DNA of 64,000 nt from Terrirubrum flagellatum (GTDB taxonomy: Bacteria > Pseudomonadota > Alphaproteobacteria > Rhizobiales > Beijerinckiaceae). The notes beneath the pieces are model-generated. The model was not told the DNA's origin, did not search any database, and was given only the letters and a program-made list of their open reading frames with translations. The position numbers and the translations under genes are program-made. Below are positions 54,471-61,668 of the stretch, piece after piece (the stretch's first letter is position 1; the number at the start of each line of letters is the position of its first letter). The DNA is taken from positions 3,596,001-3,660,000 of the forward strand of contig NZ_CP091851.1 of assembly GCF_022059845.1 (NCBI RefSeq), in the 5' to 3' direction.

Positions 54471-55436
54471 ATGTCGATGGCAAGTGAACATGACGGCGAA
54501 GCGCGCGCGATGACGCCGGCTTTCGCGCGTCCGTCTCTCGCCACGCCCGGCGATTATTTCGAATTGATGAAGCCGCGCGTGATGTCGCTCGTCGTCTTCA
54601 CCGCGCTCACCGGCGTCTCGATCGCGTCGACGCCTGTGAATCCGGTGCTCGCGCTTGCCTCGCTTCTGGCGATCGCCGTCGGCGCAGGCGCGTCCGGCGC
54701 CTTCAACATGGCGGCCGACGCCGATATCGATGCGCTGATGACGCGCACGCGCAACCGCCCGATCCCGAGCGGCCGGGTGACGCGGGACGAAGCGATCGCG
54801 TTTGCGACGCCGCTCGCGATCGGTTCTGTCGCGGTTCTGGGAATCGTCGCGAACTGGCTCGCGGCGGCGCTGCTCGCCTTCACCATCTTCTTCTACGCCG
54901 TGATCTACACGCTTTGGCTGAAGCGCTGGACGCCGCAGAACATCGTGATCGGCGGAGCAGCCGGCGCGCTGCCGCCTTTGATTGGCGAAACGGCGATGAC
55001 GGGCCATGTCGGGATCGCAGGTGTCGTGCTGTTCGCGATCATCTTCATCTGGACGCCGCCGCATTTCTGGGCGCTGGCGCTGGTGAAGTCCGATGATTAC
55101 GCCAAGGCGGGCGTCCCGATGATGCCGAACGTCGCCGGCGAAGCCTCCACGCGCACGCAGATCCTTATCTACACGCTGATCCTCGCGCCTTTTGCGCTCC
55201 TGCCTTACACGCTCGGCTTCGGCGGCCTCGCCTATCTCATCGTCGCTGCGCTGACCGGTGCCGTGATGATCTGGTACGCTTGGCGCGTCTATCGCGACCG
55301 CGAAGGCTCGGCCGCGGTCAAATCGGCCTGGCGTCTGTTCGGCTTCTCGATTCTCTATCTCTTCCTGCTGTTCGCCACGCTGCTGGCCGAGCGCGTGACG
55401 GCTCCCGTCATGTCTTTGTTCGGGTACGCCGCATGA
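54471..55436 (+). CDS. ctaB: Protoheme IX farnesyltransferase (heme O synthase)
   Basis: 321 residues, about nine membrane helices. Prenyltransferase motifs '[23 protein letters not shown]' (first Asp-rich loop) and '[18 protein letters not shown]' (second) are intact. It makes heme O, the precursor of the oxidase's heme A. I chose the ATG at 54471; the family start could be the '[23 protein letters not shown]' Met at 54510. The next gene overlaps its stop. Confidence 0.95.
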   Translation: MSMASEHDGEARAMTPAFARPSLATPGDYFELMKPRVMSLVVFTALTGVSIASTPVNPVLALASLLAIAVGAGASGAFNMAADADIDALMTRTRNRPIPSGRVTRDEAIAFATPLAIGSVAVLGIVANWLAAALLAFTIFFYAVIYTLWLKRWTPQNIVIGGAAGALPPLIGETAMTGHVGIAGVVLFAIIFIWTPPHFWALALVKSDDYAKAGVPMMPNVAGEASTRTQILIYTLILAPFALLPYTLGFGGLAYLIVAALTGAVMIWYAWRVYRDREGSAAVKSAWRLFGFSILYLFLLFATLLAERVTAPVMSLFGYAA

Positions 55437-55591
55437 ACGATCGCAATGGCGTCGTCCTCACGCCCGAGGAGCAGAAGCGTCGCCGCATGCGGTCGGTGGC
55501 GATCGCGATCGCGCTCGCTGCGCTCTGCGCCTTCTTCTACATCATCACCATCGCCAAGCTCGGACCTGGCGTGATGAATCGCGAGCTGTGA
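55433..55591 (+). CDS. CtaF/CoxF-like small membrane protein
   Basis: 52 residues, ATG overlapping the ctaB stop by four bases. The N-terminal '[37 protein letters not shown]' is one basic stretch followed by a single membrane helix, ending 'GVMNREL'. This short protein lies between ctaB and ctaG in rhizobial oxidase operons and is thought to help assembly. Too short for most automatic calls. Confidence 0.88.
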   Translation: MNDRNGVVLTPEEQKRRRMRSVAIAIALAALCAFFYIITIAKLGPGVMNREL

Positions 55592-55595
55592 GACG

Positions 55596-56189
55596 ATGAG
55601 CGGATCGCTGTCGTCAAAGCCCACGAATCCGGCGCATCGCCGCACCGCGCTTCTGTGCGCGGGCTTCGTCGCCTGCATGGTCGGCCTCGCCTACGCGTCC
55701 GTGCCGCTCTACAACCTGTTCTGCCGCGTCACTGGCTTCGACGGCACGCCGATGGTCGCGACGAAAGAGGCCGCGACAACAGGCTCGCGCGCGATCCGCG
55801 TGCGCTTCGACGCCAATGTCGCTCCGGGCCTGCCCTGGAAATTCGAACCGGAAGAGCCGCAGGTCGATCTGAAGCCCGGCGAGACCAAGACGATTCTCTA
55901 CAAGGCGGCGAGTTTCTCGCGCGCGGAGACCATGGGCACCGCGACCTTCAACGTCTATCCGCCGGTCGCGGCCCAGTATTTCAACAAGCTGCAATGCTTC
56001 TGCTTCAATGACACGCCGCTGAAGGCGGGAGAGTCGGTGGAAGTGCCTGTGGTCTTCTTCCTTGATCCAGCGCTGGAAAAGGACCCCGACATGCGCGAGG
56101 TCCAGACGATCACGCTGTCCTACACCTTCTTCGCAACCAAGAATCCGCGGCCGGTGACGGCCGCCGCATCAACCCAAACCCTTCGATAG
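55596..56189 (+). CDS. ctaG: Cytochrome c oxidase assembly protein CtaG (Cox11)
   Basis: 197 residues. A single N-terminal membrane anchor (~20-42) and a periplasmic Cox11 domain that delivers copper to CuB of subunit I. The copper motif 'LQCFCFNDTPLKAGESVEVPVVFFLDP' (CFCF) is intact, as is 'VPLYNLFCRVTGFDGTP'. It begins four bases after the CtaF-like stop. Confidence 0.96.
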   Translation: MSGSLSSKPTNPAHRRTALLCAGFVACMVGLAYASVPLYNLFCRVTGFDGTPMVATKEAATTGSRAIRVRFDANVAPGLPWKFEPEEPQVDLKPGETKTILYKAASFSRAETMGTATFNVYPPVAAQYFNKLQCFCFNDTPLKAGESVEVPVVFFLDPALEKDPDMREVQTITLSYTFFATKNPRPVTAAASTQTLR

Positions 56190-56240
56190 GAACTTGACGG
56201 CGCGCAAGACGCGACGCATCCCGGGACCAAGGAGCATATG

Positions 56241-57113
56241 ATGGCTGACGCTCACGCCAAGCACCACGACTACCACCTGGTCAATCCGAGCCCATGGCCG
56301 ATCATCGGCGCCACGAGCGCGCTGACGCTGGCCATCGGCGCCGTGATGTCGATGAAGGGCTTGGCGATCGGCGGCATGAAGCTCGGGCCGTTCGTGCTCG
56401 GCGTCGGCGCGATCGGCGTGCTTTACGTGATGTTCGCCTGGTGGTCCGACGTCATCAAGGAAGCCAACACCGGCGACCATACGCGCGTCGTCCAGCTTCA
56501 TCATCGCTACGGCATGATCATGTTCATCGCCTCCGAGGTGATGTTCTTCGTCGCATGGTTCTGGGCGTTCTTCGACGCCTCGCTATTCCCGAACGAGATC
56601 CATCAATACACCCGCGCCGAATTCACCGGCGGGCACTGGCCGCCGAAGGGCATCGTTCCCTTCGATCCCTGGCATCTGCCGCTGCTCAACACGCTGATCC
56701 TGCTGACCTCGGGCACCACGGTGACCTGGGCGCATCATGCGCTGCTCGAGAACGACCGCGAGAGCGTGAAGTGGGGTCTGTGGCTGACGATCGCGCTCGG
56801 CGCGCTCTTCACCTGCGTGCAGGCCTACGAATACAGCCACGCCTCCTTCGCCTTCAAAGGCAGCATCTATGGCGCGACCTTCTTCATGGCGACCGGCTTC
56901 CACGGCGCCCATGTGCTGATCGGCACCATCTTCCTCGCGGTCTGCCTGCTGCGCGTCTACAAGGGCGACTTCACGCCCAAGCAGCATCTCGGCTTCGAAT
57001 TCGCGGCCTGGTACTGGCATTTCGTCGACGTGGTGTGGCTGTTCCTGTTCGCCTGCATCTATGTCTGGGCGTCGGGCGGCGGAGCCGCGGCGAGCGCCGC
57101 CGGCGCTCATTGA
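56241..57113 (+). CDS. ctaE: Cytochrome c oxidase subunit III
   Basis: 290 residues, seven membrane helices, including 'GMIMFIASEVMFFVAWFWAFFDASL', 'TRAEFTGGHWPPKGI', 'TSGTTVTWAHHALLE' and 'WYWHFVDVVWLFLFACIYVW'. It stabilises the catalytic core. AAGGAG is six bases before the ATG at 56241, so I prefer it to 56238. Last gene of the oxidase operon; a terminator follows. Confidence 0.97.
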   Translation: MADAHAKHHDYHLVNPSPWPIIGATSALTLAIGAVMSMKGLAIGGMKLGPFVLGVGAIGVLYVMFAWWSDVIKEANTGDHTRVVQLHHRYGMIMFIASEVMFFVAWFWAFFDASLFPNEIHQYTRAEFTGGHWPPKGIVPFDPWHLPLLNTLILLTSGTTVTWAHHALLENDRESVKWGLWLTIALGALFTCVQAYEYSHASFAFKGSIYGATFFMATGFHGAHVLIGTIFLAVCLLRVYKGDFTPKQHLGFEFAAWYWHFVDVVWLFLFACIYVWASGGGAAASAAGAH

Positions 57114-57133
57114 CCACGATTTGATCGGATTTC

Positions 57134-57162
57134 GGGCGGCCTTCGGGCCGCCCTTTTCGTTT
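57134..57162 (+). terminator. Rho-independent terminator of the oxidase operon
   Basis: An 8-bp stem (57134-57141 with 57146-57153) closed by a TTCG tetraloop, then TTTTCGTTT. It lies 20 bases after the ctaE stop and separates it from thrC. Confidence 0.9.
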
Positions 57163-57223
57163 GAGGGAATGCTTGCGCCCCGCAGGGGCCACGCGTAATC
57201 GGTCCAGCTTCGAGAGCTATTCC

Positions 57224-58639
57224 GTGCTGCACATTTCCACCCGCGGCGAAGCGCCGCCCCTCTCCTTCACCGACGCGCTGCTGGCGGGCCTCGCGCGCGA
57301 CGGGGGGCTTTACGTTCCGGAGACCTATCCGACGCTCTCGCGCGAGACGATCGCAGGCTTCGCGGGGCGGTCTTACGCCGCCGTTGCGGAAGCCGTCATC
57401 GGCGCCCTGTCGGGCGGGGAGATCGAGGCTGCGGCGCTCAGCCGCATGATCGGCGACGCCTATGGAACGTTCCGCCACCCGGCGGTCTGCCCGCTCGTCC
57501 AGATCGGCGACAATCTGTTTCTTCTCGAACTTTTCCACGGCCCGACGCTCGCCTTCAAGGATGTGGCGATGCAACTGCTCGGGCGGCTGATGGACCATGC
57601 GCTGAAAGCGCGCGGCCAGCGCGCCACCATTGTCGGCGCGACTTCGGGCGATACGGGCAGCGCGGCGATCGATGCGTTCCGCGGCCTCGATCAGGTCGAT
57701 GTTTTCATCCTCTATCCCCACGGCCGCGTGTCTGATGTGCAGCGCCGGCAGATGACGACGGTCGCCGCCGACAATGTCCACGCCATCGCGATCGAAGGCG
57801 ATTTCGACGATTGCCAATCGCTTCTGAAAGCCTTGTTCAACCATCACGGCTTTCGCGATGAGTTGAAGCTGTCCGGCGTCAACTCGATCAACTGGGCGCG
57901 TATCGCCGCACAGGCGACCTATTATTTCACCTCGGCCGTCGCGCTTGGCGGGCCGCATCGGAAAGTCTCCTTCACGGTCCCGACGGGCAATTTCGGCGAC
58001 ATCCTCGCCGGCTATGTCGCCGGCCGCATGGGGCTGCCGATCGAACGACTCGTCATCGCGACGAACGCCAACGATATTCTCGCGCGCACGCTCGCGACGG
58101 GCGCCTATGAGATGCGCGCCGTCGAGGCGACGACCTCGCCTTCGATGGATATCCAGATCTCCTCGAATTTCGAGCGTCTGCTGTTCGAGGCCTATGGCCG
58201 CGACAGCGGCGCGGTGAAGCGGCTGATGGCCAATCTCGCGCAATCGCGCTCCTTCACGATCGACGAGCCGGCGCTCGCAAAGATCAGATCGCAGTTCGAT
58301 GCGCAGGGCGTCGGCGAAAGCGAGGTTGCGGCCGAGATCAAGGAAACGCTTGGCGCCAGCGGCTATCTGCTTGATCCCCATACGGCGGTCGCAACGCGAG
58401 CGGCGCGTCAGGCGATCGCGCGCGATCCTTCGACGCCGATGATCGTTCTCTCCACCGCCCATCCCGCGAAATTCCCTGACGCGGTCGAGAAGGCCTGCGG
58501 CGTGCGACCCAGGCTGCCGCCGCATCTTGGCGACCTCATGAGCAAGCGCGAGCATTTCACCGTGCTCGCCAACGATCAGGGCGCCGTCGAGCGCTTCATC
58601 CGCGAGCGCGCCCGCGCCGCGACGGAGAAAGCGGCGTGA
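57224..58639 (+). CDS. thrC: Threonine synthase
   Basis: 471 residues. PLP enzyme converting phosphohomoserine to Thr. The 'ISTRGEAPPLSFTDALLAGLARDGGLYVP' N-terminus, Lys112 in 'HGPTLAFKDVA' (PLP), 'GATSGDTGSAAIDAF' and 'TVPTGNFGDILAGYVAGRMGLP' are all intact. GTG 57224 is chosen: it gives the family N-terminus, and GAGAG lies upstream. The next gene overlaps its stop by four bases. Confidence 0.97.
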   Translation: MLHISTRGEAPPLSFTDALLAGLARDGGLYVPETYPTLSRETIAGFAGRSYAAVAEAVIGALSGGEIEAAALSRMIGDAYGTFRHPAVCPLVQIGDNLFLLELFHGPTLAFKDVAMQLLGRLMDHALKARGQRATIVGATSGDTGSAAIDAFRGLDQVDVFILYPHGRVSDVQRRQMTTVAADNVHAIAIEGDFDDCQSLLKALFNHHGFRDELKLSGVNSINWARIAAQATYYFTSAVALGGPHRKVSFTVPTGNFGDILAGYVAGRMGLPIERLVIATNANDILARTLATGAYEMRAVEATTSPSMDIQISSNFERLLFEAYGRDSGAVKRLMANLAQSRSFTIDEPALAKIRSQFDAQGVGESEVAAEIKETLGASGYLLDPHTAVATRAARQAIARDPSTPMIVLSTAHPAKFPDAVEKACGVRPRLPPHLGDLMSKREHFTVLANDQGAVERFIRERARAATEKAA

Positions 58640-59940
58640 TCAAGGGCGCGCCTGAGGCTGAGATCACGCGGCTGCCTTCGGGCCTTCGCGTCGTCACGCA
58701 AGCGATGCCGTCGATGCGCACGGCCGCAGCCGGCGTGTGGACGCGCGCCGGCGCGCGCGATGAAACGCGTGAAGAGCACGGGCTCGCGCATTTTCTCGAA
58801 CATATGACGTTCAAGGGCACGAAGCGCCGCAGCCCGCAGGCGATCGTCGAAGAAATGGAGGCGATCGGCGGCGATCTCAATGCCTCAACAACCGTTGAAA
58901 CGACGAGTTACTATGTCAGGCTGATGGGCGGCGATGTTCCCGTTGCGCTCGACATTTTCGCTGACATCCTCACGAACTCGACCTTCGACGCGCAGGAGCT
59001 GAAGCGCGAAAAATCCGTCGTGCTGCAGGAAATCGGCGCGAGCGAGGATTCGCCGGAGGACTGGGCGCCTGATCTTTTCATGGAGCAGGCTTTTCCGGGC
59101 CAGCCGATCGGTCGCCCGATTCTTGGCGTGCGCGAGTCGCTGAAGACGTTCGATCGCGCGATGCTGCAGGCCTGGCTCGACCGCCGCTATCGCGCGCCCG
59201 TGATGGTGATCGCGGCCGCCGGCGACGTCGAACATGCGCGCATCGTCGATGAGGCTGAAAAGCTCTTCGGTGGTTTTTCCTCAGCGCGACCGACTGACCC
59301 GACGCGCGCGATCTATCGCGGCGGCGACGTGCGCAAGGCGCGCCGTCTCGAACAGGCGCATCTCATGCTCGGCTTCGAGGGGCCGTCCTATCAGGGCGAC
59401 GCGCATTACGCGGCGCACGCTTTCGCCCATGTGCTTGGCGGCGCCATGTCGTCGCGGCTGTTCCAGGAAGTGCGCGAGAAGCGCGGCCTCGCCTATGCGA
59501 TCGATGCGGCCCATTGGGCCTATTCCGATTGCGGCGTGTTCTGCGTCAGCGCCGGCGCCGGCGAGGAAGACGTTTCCGATCTCATCGCGGTCACGCTCGA
59601 CGAGATCGCGCGCGCGACGCATGATCTTTCGCAGGAAGAGCTTGATCGCGCGCGGGCGCAAATGCGCGTCTCGCTGATGAGCGGCTTTGAATCGCCTTCG
59701 CAGCGGGCCGACCAGATCGCGCATCAGCTTCTTGCTTACGATCGCCTCGTAGGCAGCGATGAAATCCTCGCCAAGCTCGACGCGCTCACGATTGAATCCG
59801 TCCGCGCCGCGGGCGCGCGCATGCTCGAAACAGCGCCGACTTTTACAGCGATCGGCCCGATCAGGGGCGCGCCGCGCATCGATCAGATCGCCGCGCGCGT
59901 CGGCGCGCCGGTTCCTCCCTCCACTCCGGCCGCCGCATGA
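58636..59940 (+). CDS. M16-family processing peptidase (MPP-like)
   Basis: 434 residues. Inverzincin active site 'AHFLEHMTFKGT' (His52, Glu55, His56) and the downstream Glu of the 'NASTTVETTSYY' helix region; the second, inactive-type half has 'RAQMRVSLMSGFESPSQRADQ'. Homologous to mitochondrial processing peptidase beta. It starts at a GTG overlapping the thrC stop. Placement right after thrC is conserved in alphaproteobacteria. Confidence 0.94.
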   Translation: MIKGAPEAEITRLPSGLRVVTQAMPSMRTAAAGVWTRAGARDETREEHGLAHFLEHMTFKGTKRRSPQAIVEEMEAIGGDLNASTTVETTSYYVRLMGGDVPVALDIFADILTNSTFDAQELKREKSVVLQEIGASEDSPEDWAPDLFMEQAFPGQPIGRPILGVRESLKTFDRAMLQAWLDRRYRAPVMVIAAAGDVEHARIVDEAEKLFGGFSSARPTDPTRAIYRGGDVRKARRLEQAHLMLGFEGPSYQGDAHYAAHAFAHVLGGAMSSRLFQEVREKRGLAYAIDAAHWAYSDCGVFCVSAGAGEEDVSDLIAVTLDEIARATHDLSQEELDRARAQMRVSLMSGFESPSQRADQIAHQLLAYDRLVGSDEILAKLDALTIESVRAAGARMLETAPTFTAIGPIRGAPRIDQIAARVGAPVPPSTPAAA

Positions 59941-60011
59941 TCGACGACGCGGACCCAACGGCGCATGCAGATCAAACTGAATCGCAGCGCCGCTCTATCA
60001 CTTTGCTGGTC

Positions 60012-60056
60012 GCAACGTTTTTGCGGAAAACCGGTTCCCACTTTTCTGCACGTTGC
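60012..60056. repeat. Palindromic element, copy 3 (ACCGGTTCCCACTTTT core)
   Basis: Arms GCAACGT (60012-60018) and ACGTTGC (60050-60056) around the shared core TTTTGCGGAAAACCGGTTCC. It lies between the M16 peptidase stop and folD, 36 bp before the folD start. One arm base pair differs from copy 1 and is compensated on the other side. Confidence 0.85.
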
Positions 60057-60091
60057 TCCAGCGCGCCGCCTTTCCTTTCGAGCTCACTTCC

Positions 60092-61003
60092 ATGACAACG
60101 ACGATCGACGGTAAGGCGGCCGCGGCTGCGCTGACGGCGCAGGTGACGCAAGCCGCTGCGGCTTTTCGCGGCGAAGCCGCGCGGGCGCCGGGCCTCGCCG
60201 TCGTCATCGTCGGCGAAGATCCCGCGAGCAAGGTCTATGTCGGCGCCAAGGGGCGCACGGCGCGCGATTGCGGATTCCACTCCATCGAGCATGCGCTGCC
60301 GAAAGATGCGGCGGAGAGCGACGTGCTCGCGCTGGTCGAGCGCCTCAATCGCGACGACGCGATCGACGGCATTCTCGTTCAGCTGCCGCTTCCCGCGCAT
60401 ATCGACGCCAAACGCGTGACGCAGGCGGTCGCGCCGGAGAAGGACGTCGACGGCTTCAGCTTCATCAATGTCGGCAAGCTCGGCGCCGGCGATATCGACG
60501 ATGCGCTCGTTCCCTGCACGCCGGCGGGATCGATGCTGCTGATCGAGAGCGTGCGCGGCCGCGATCTCTCGGGCCTCCATGCTGTCGTGGTCGGCCGCTC
60601 CAATATCGTTGGCAAGCCAATGGCGCAGCTTCTTTTGCAGGCGAACGCGACGGTGACGATCGCCCATAGCCGCACCGCCGATCTTGCGGCCGTCTGCCGC
60701 AGCGCCGACATTCTCGTCGCTGCGGTCGGCCGGCCAGAGATGATCAAGGGCGACTGGATCAAGCCCGGCGCGACAGTGATCGATGTCGGCATCAACCGCA
60801 TTCCCGCGCCCGAACGCGGCGAAGGCAAGACGCGCCTTATCGGCGATGTCGAGTTCGGCGCGGCCGCTACGCGCGCCGGCGCCATCACGCCGGTTCCCGG
60901 CGGCGTCGGCCCGATGACAATCGCGATGCTGATGGCGAACACGGTCGCCGCCGCGCGCCGCCGCCGCAAGTTGCCGGCGCATGTCTGGCGTCTGGCCTCA
61001 TGA
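60092..61003 (+). CDS. folD: Bifunctional methylenetetrahydrofolate dehydrogenase/cyclohydrolase
   Basis: 303 residues. It interconverts 5,10-methylene-, methenyl- and 10-formyl-THF. Motifs: '[25 protein letters not shown]' with the catalytic Lys, '[12 protein letters not shown]', '[14 protein letters not shown]', '[18 protein letters not shown]' (NADP) and '[20 protein letters not shown]'. It supplies one-carbon units, including for purD's pathway. A palindromic element precedes it. The GNAT gene overlaps its stop. Confidence 0.97.
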   Translation: MTTTIDGKAAAAALTAQVTQAAAAFRGEAARAPGLAVVIVGEDPASKVYVGAKGRTARDCGFHSIEHALPKDAAESDVLALVERLNRDDAIDGILVQLPLPAHIDAKRVTQAVAPEKDVDGFSFINVGKLGAGDIDDALVPCTPAGSMLLIESVRGRDLSGLHAVVVGRSNIVGKPMAQLLLQANATVTIAHSRTADLAAVCRSADILVAAVGRPEMIKGDWIKPGATVIDVGINRIPAPERGEGKTRLIGDVEFGAAATRAGAITPVPGGVGPMTIAMLMANTVAAARRRRKLPAHVWRLAS

Positions 61004-61617
61004 TGCCGCTTCTACGCCTGCGCACGCTGCAAGGGCTTCCGACGGTCGAAGGCGACGGGCTCTTTCTCAGAGCCCCGCAATCTTCCGACCATGCGGAATG
61101 GGCGCGCCTGCGCGAGGAAAGTCGCGCCTTCCTCACGCCCTGGGAGCCGACCTGGCCGGAGAACGATCTGAGCCGCGCCGCCTTTCGCCTGCGCGTCCGG
61201 CGCGTGGCCGACGACATGCGCGCCGACGCCGCCTACGCCTTCCTCGTCACGAGGGCGTCGGACGGGGCCATTCTCGGAGGGCTCACCTTCAGCAATGTCC
61301 GGCGTCGCGTCGCCCAGACGGGAACGCTCGGCTACTGGGTCGGCGCGCCCCACGCGCGCCGCGGCTACATGACCCGGGCCGTAAGGCTGGCGCTGCGCTT
61401 CGCCTTCGGAACGCTGGCGCTCCGGCGCATCGAAGCCGCATGCCTGCCCCACAACGCGGCGTCGGTGCGTCTCCTCGAAAAGGTCGGATTCACGCGTGAG
61501 GGCTGCGCCCGTGAATATCTTCAGATCGCCGGCCGCTGGCAGGACCATCTCCTCTACGCGATGCTCGCCCATGATTTCAGCGGGGGAACGGCGCGTTCGC
61601 GCGGCTTGCAGGGATAA
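61000..61617 (+). CDS. GNAT-family acetyltransferase (RimJ-like)
   Basis: 205 residues, ATG overlapping the folD stop (ATGA). '[33 protein letters not shown]' is the RimJ/RimL N-terminal segment, '[25 protein letters not shown]' the acetyl-CoA site, '[17 protein letters not shown]' the end motif. It may acetylate a ribosomal protein N-terminus; the substrate is not proven. In relatives this gene commonly follows the M16 peptidase, so folD looks inserted. Confidence 0.92.
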   Translation: MMPLLRLRTLQGLPTVEGDGLFLRAPQSSDHAEWARLREESRAFLTPWEPTWPENDLSRAAFRLRVRRVADDMRADAAYAFLVTRASDGAILGGLTFSNVRRRVAQTGTLGYWVGAPHARRGYMTRAVRLALRFAFGTLALRRIEAACLPHNAASVRLLEKVGFTREGCAREYLQIAGRWQDHLLYAMLAHDFSGGTARSRGLQG

Positions 61618-61668
61618 GAACGCGCGGCTACCACGGGTAAAGCCAAAGCCGGGCGAAGGAGCGTTGGC

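Noticed and set aside
52690..54483. 597-codon frame antisense to ctaD
   Set aside because: Strongly charged artefact of ctaD codon use; ctaD is certain.
57107..58555. Long frame antisense to thrC
   Set aside because: Shadow of thrC, which has complete motifs.
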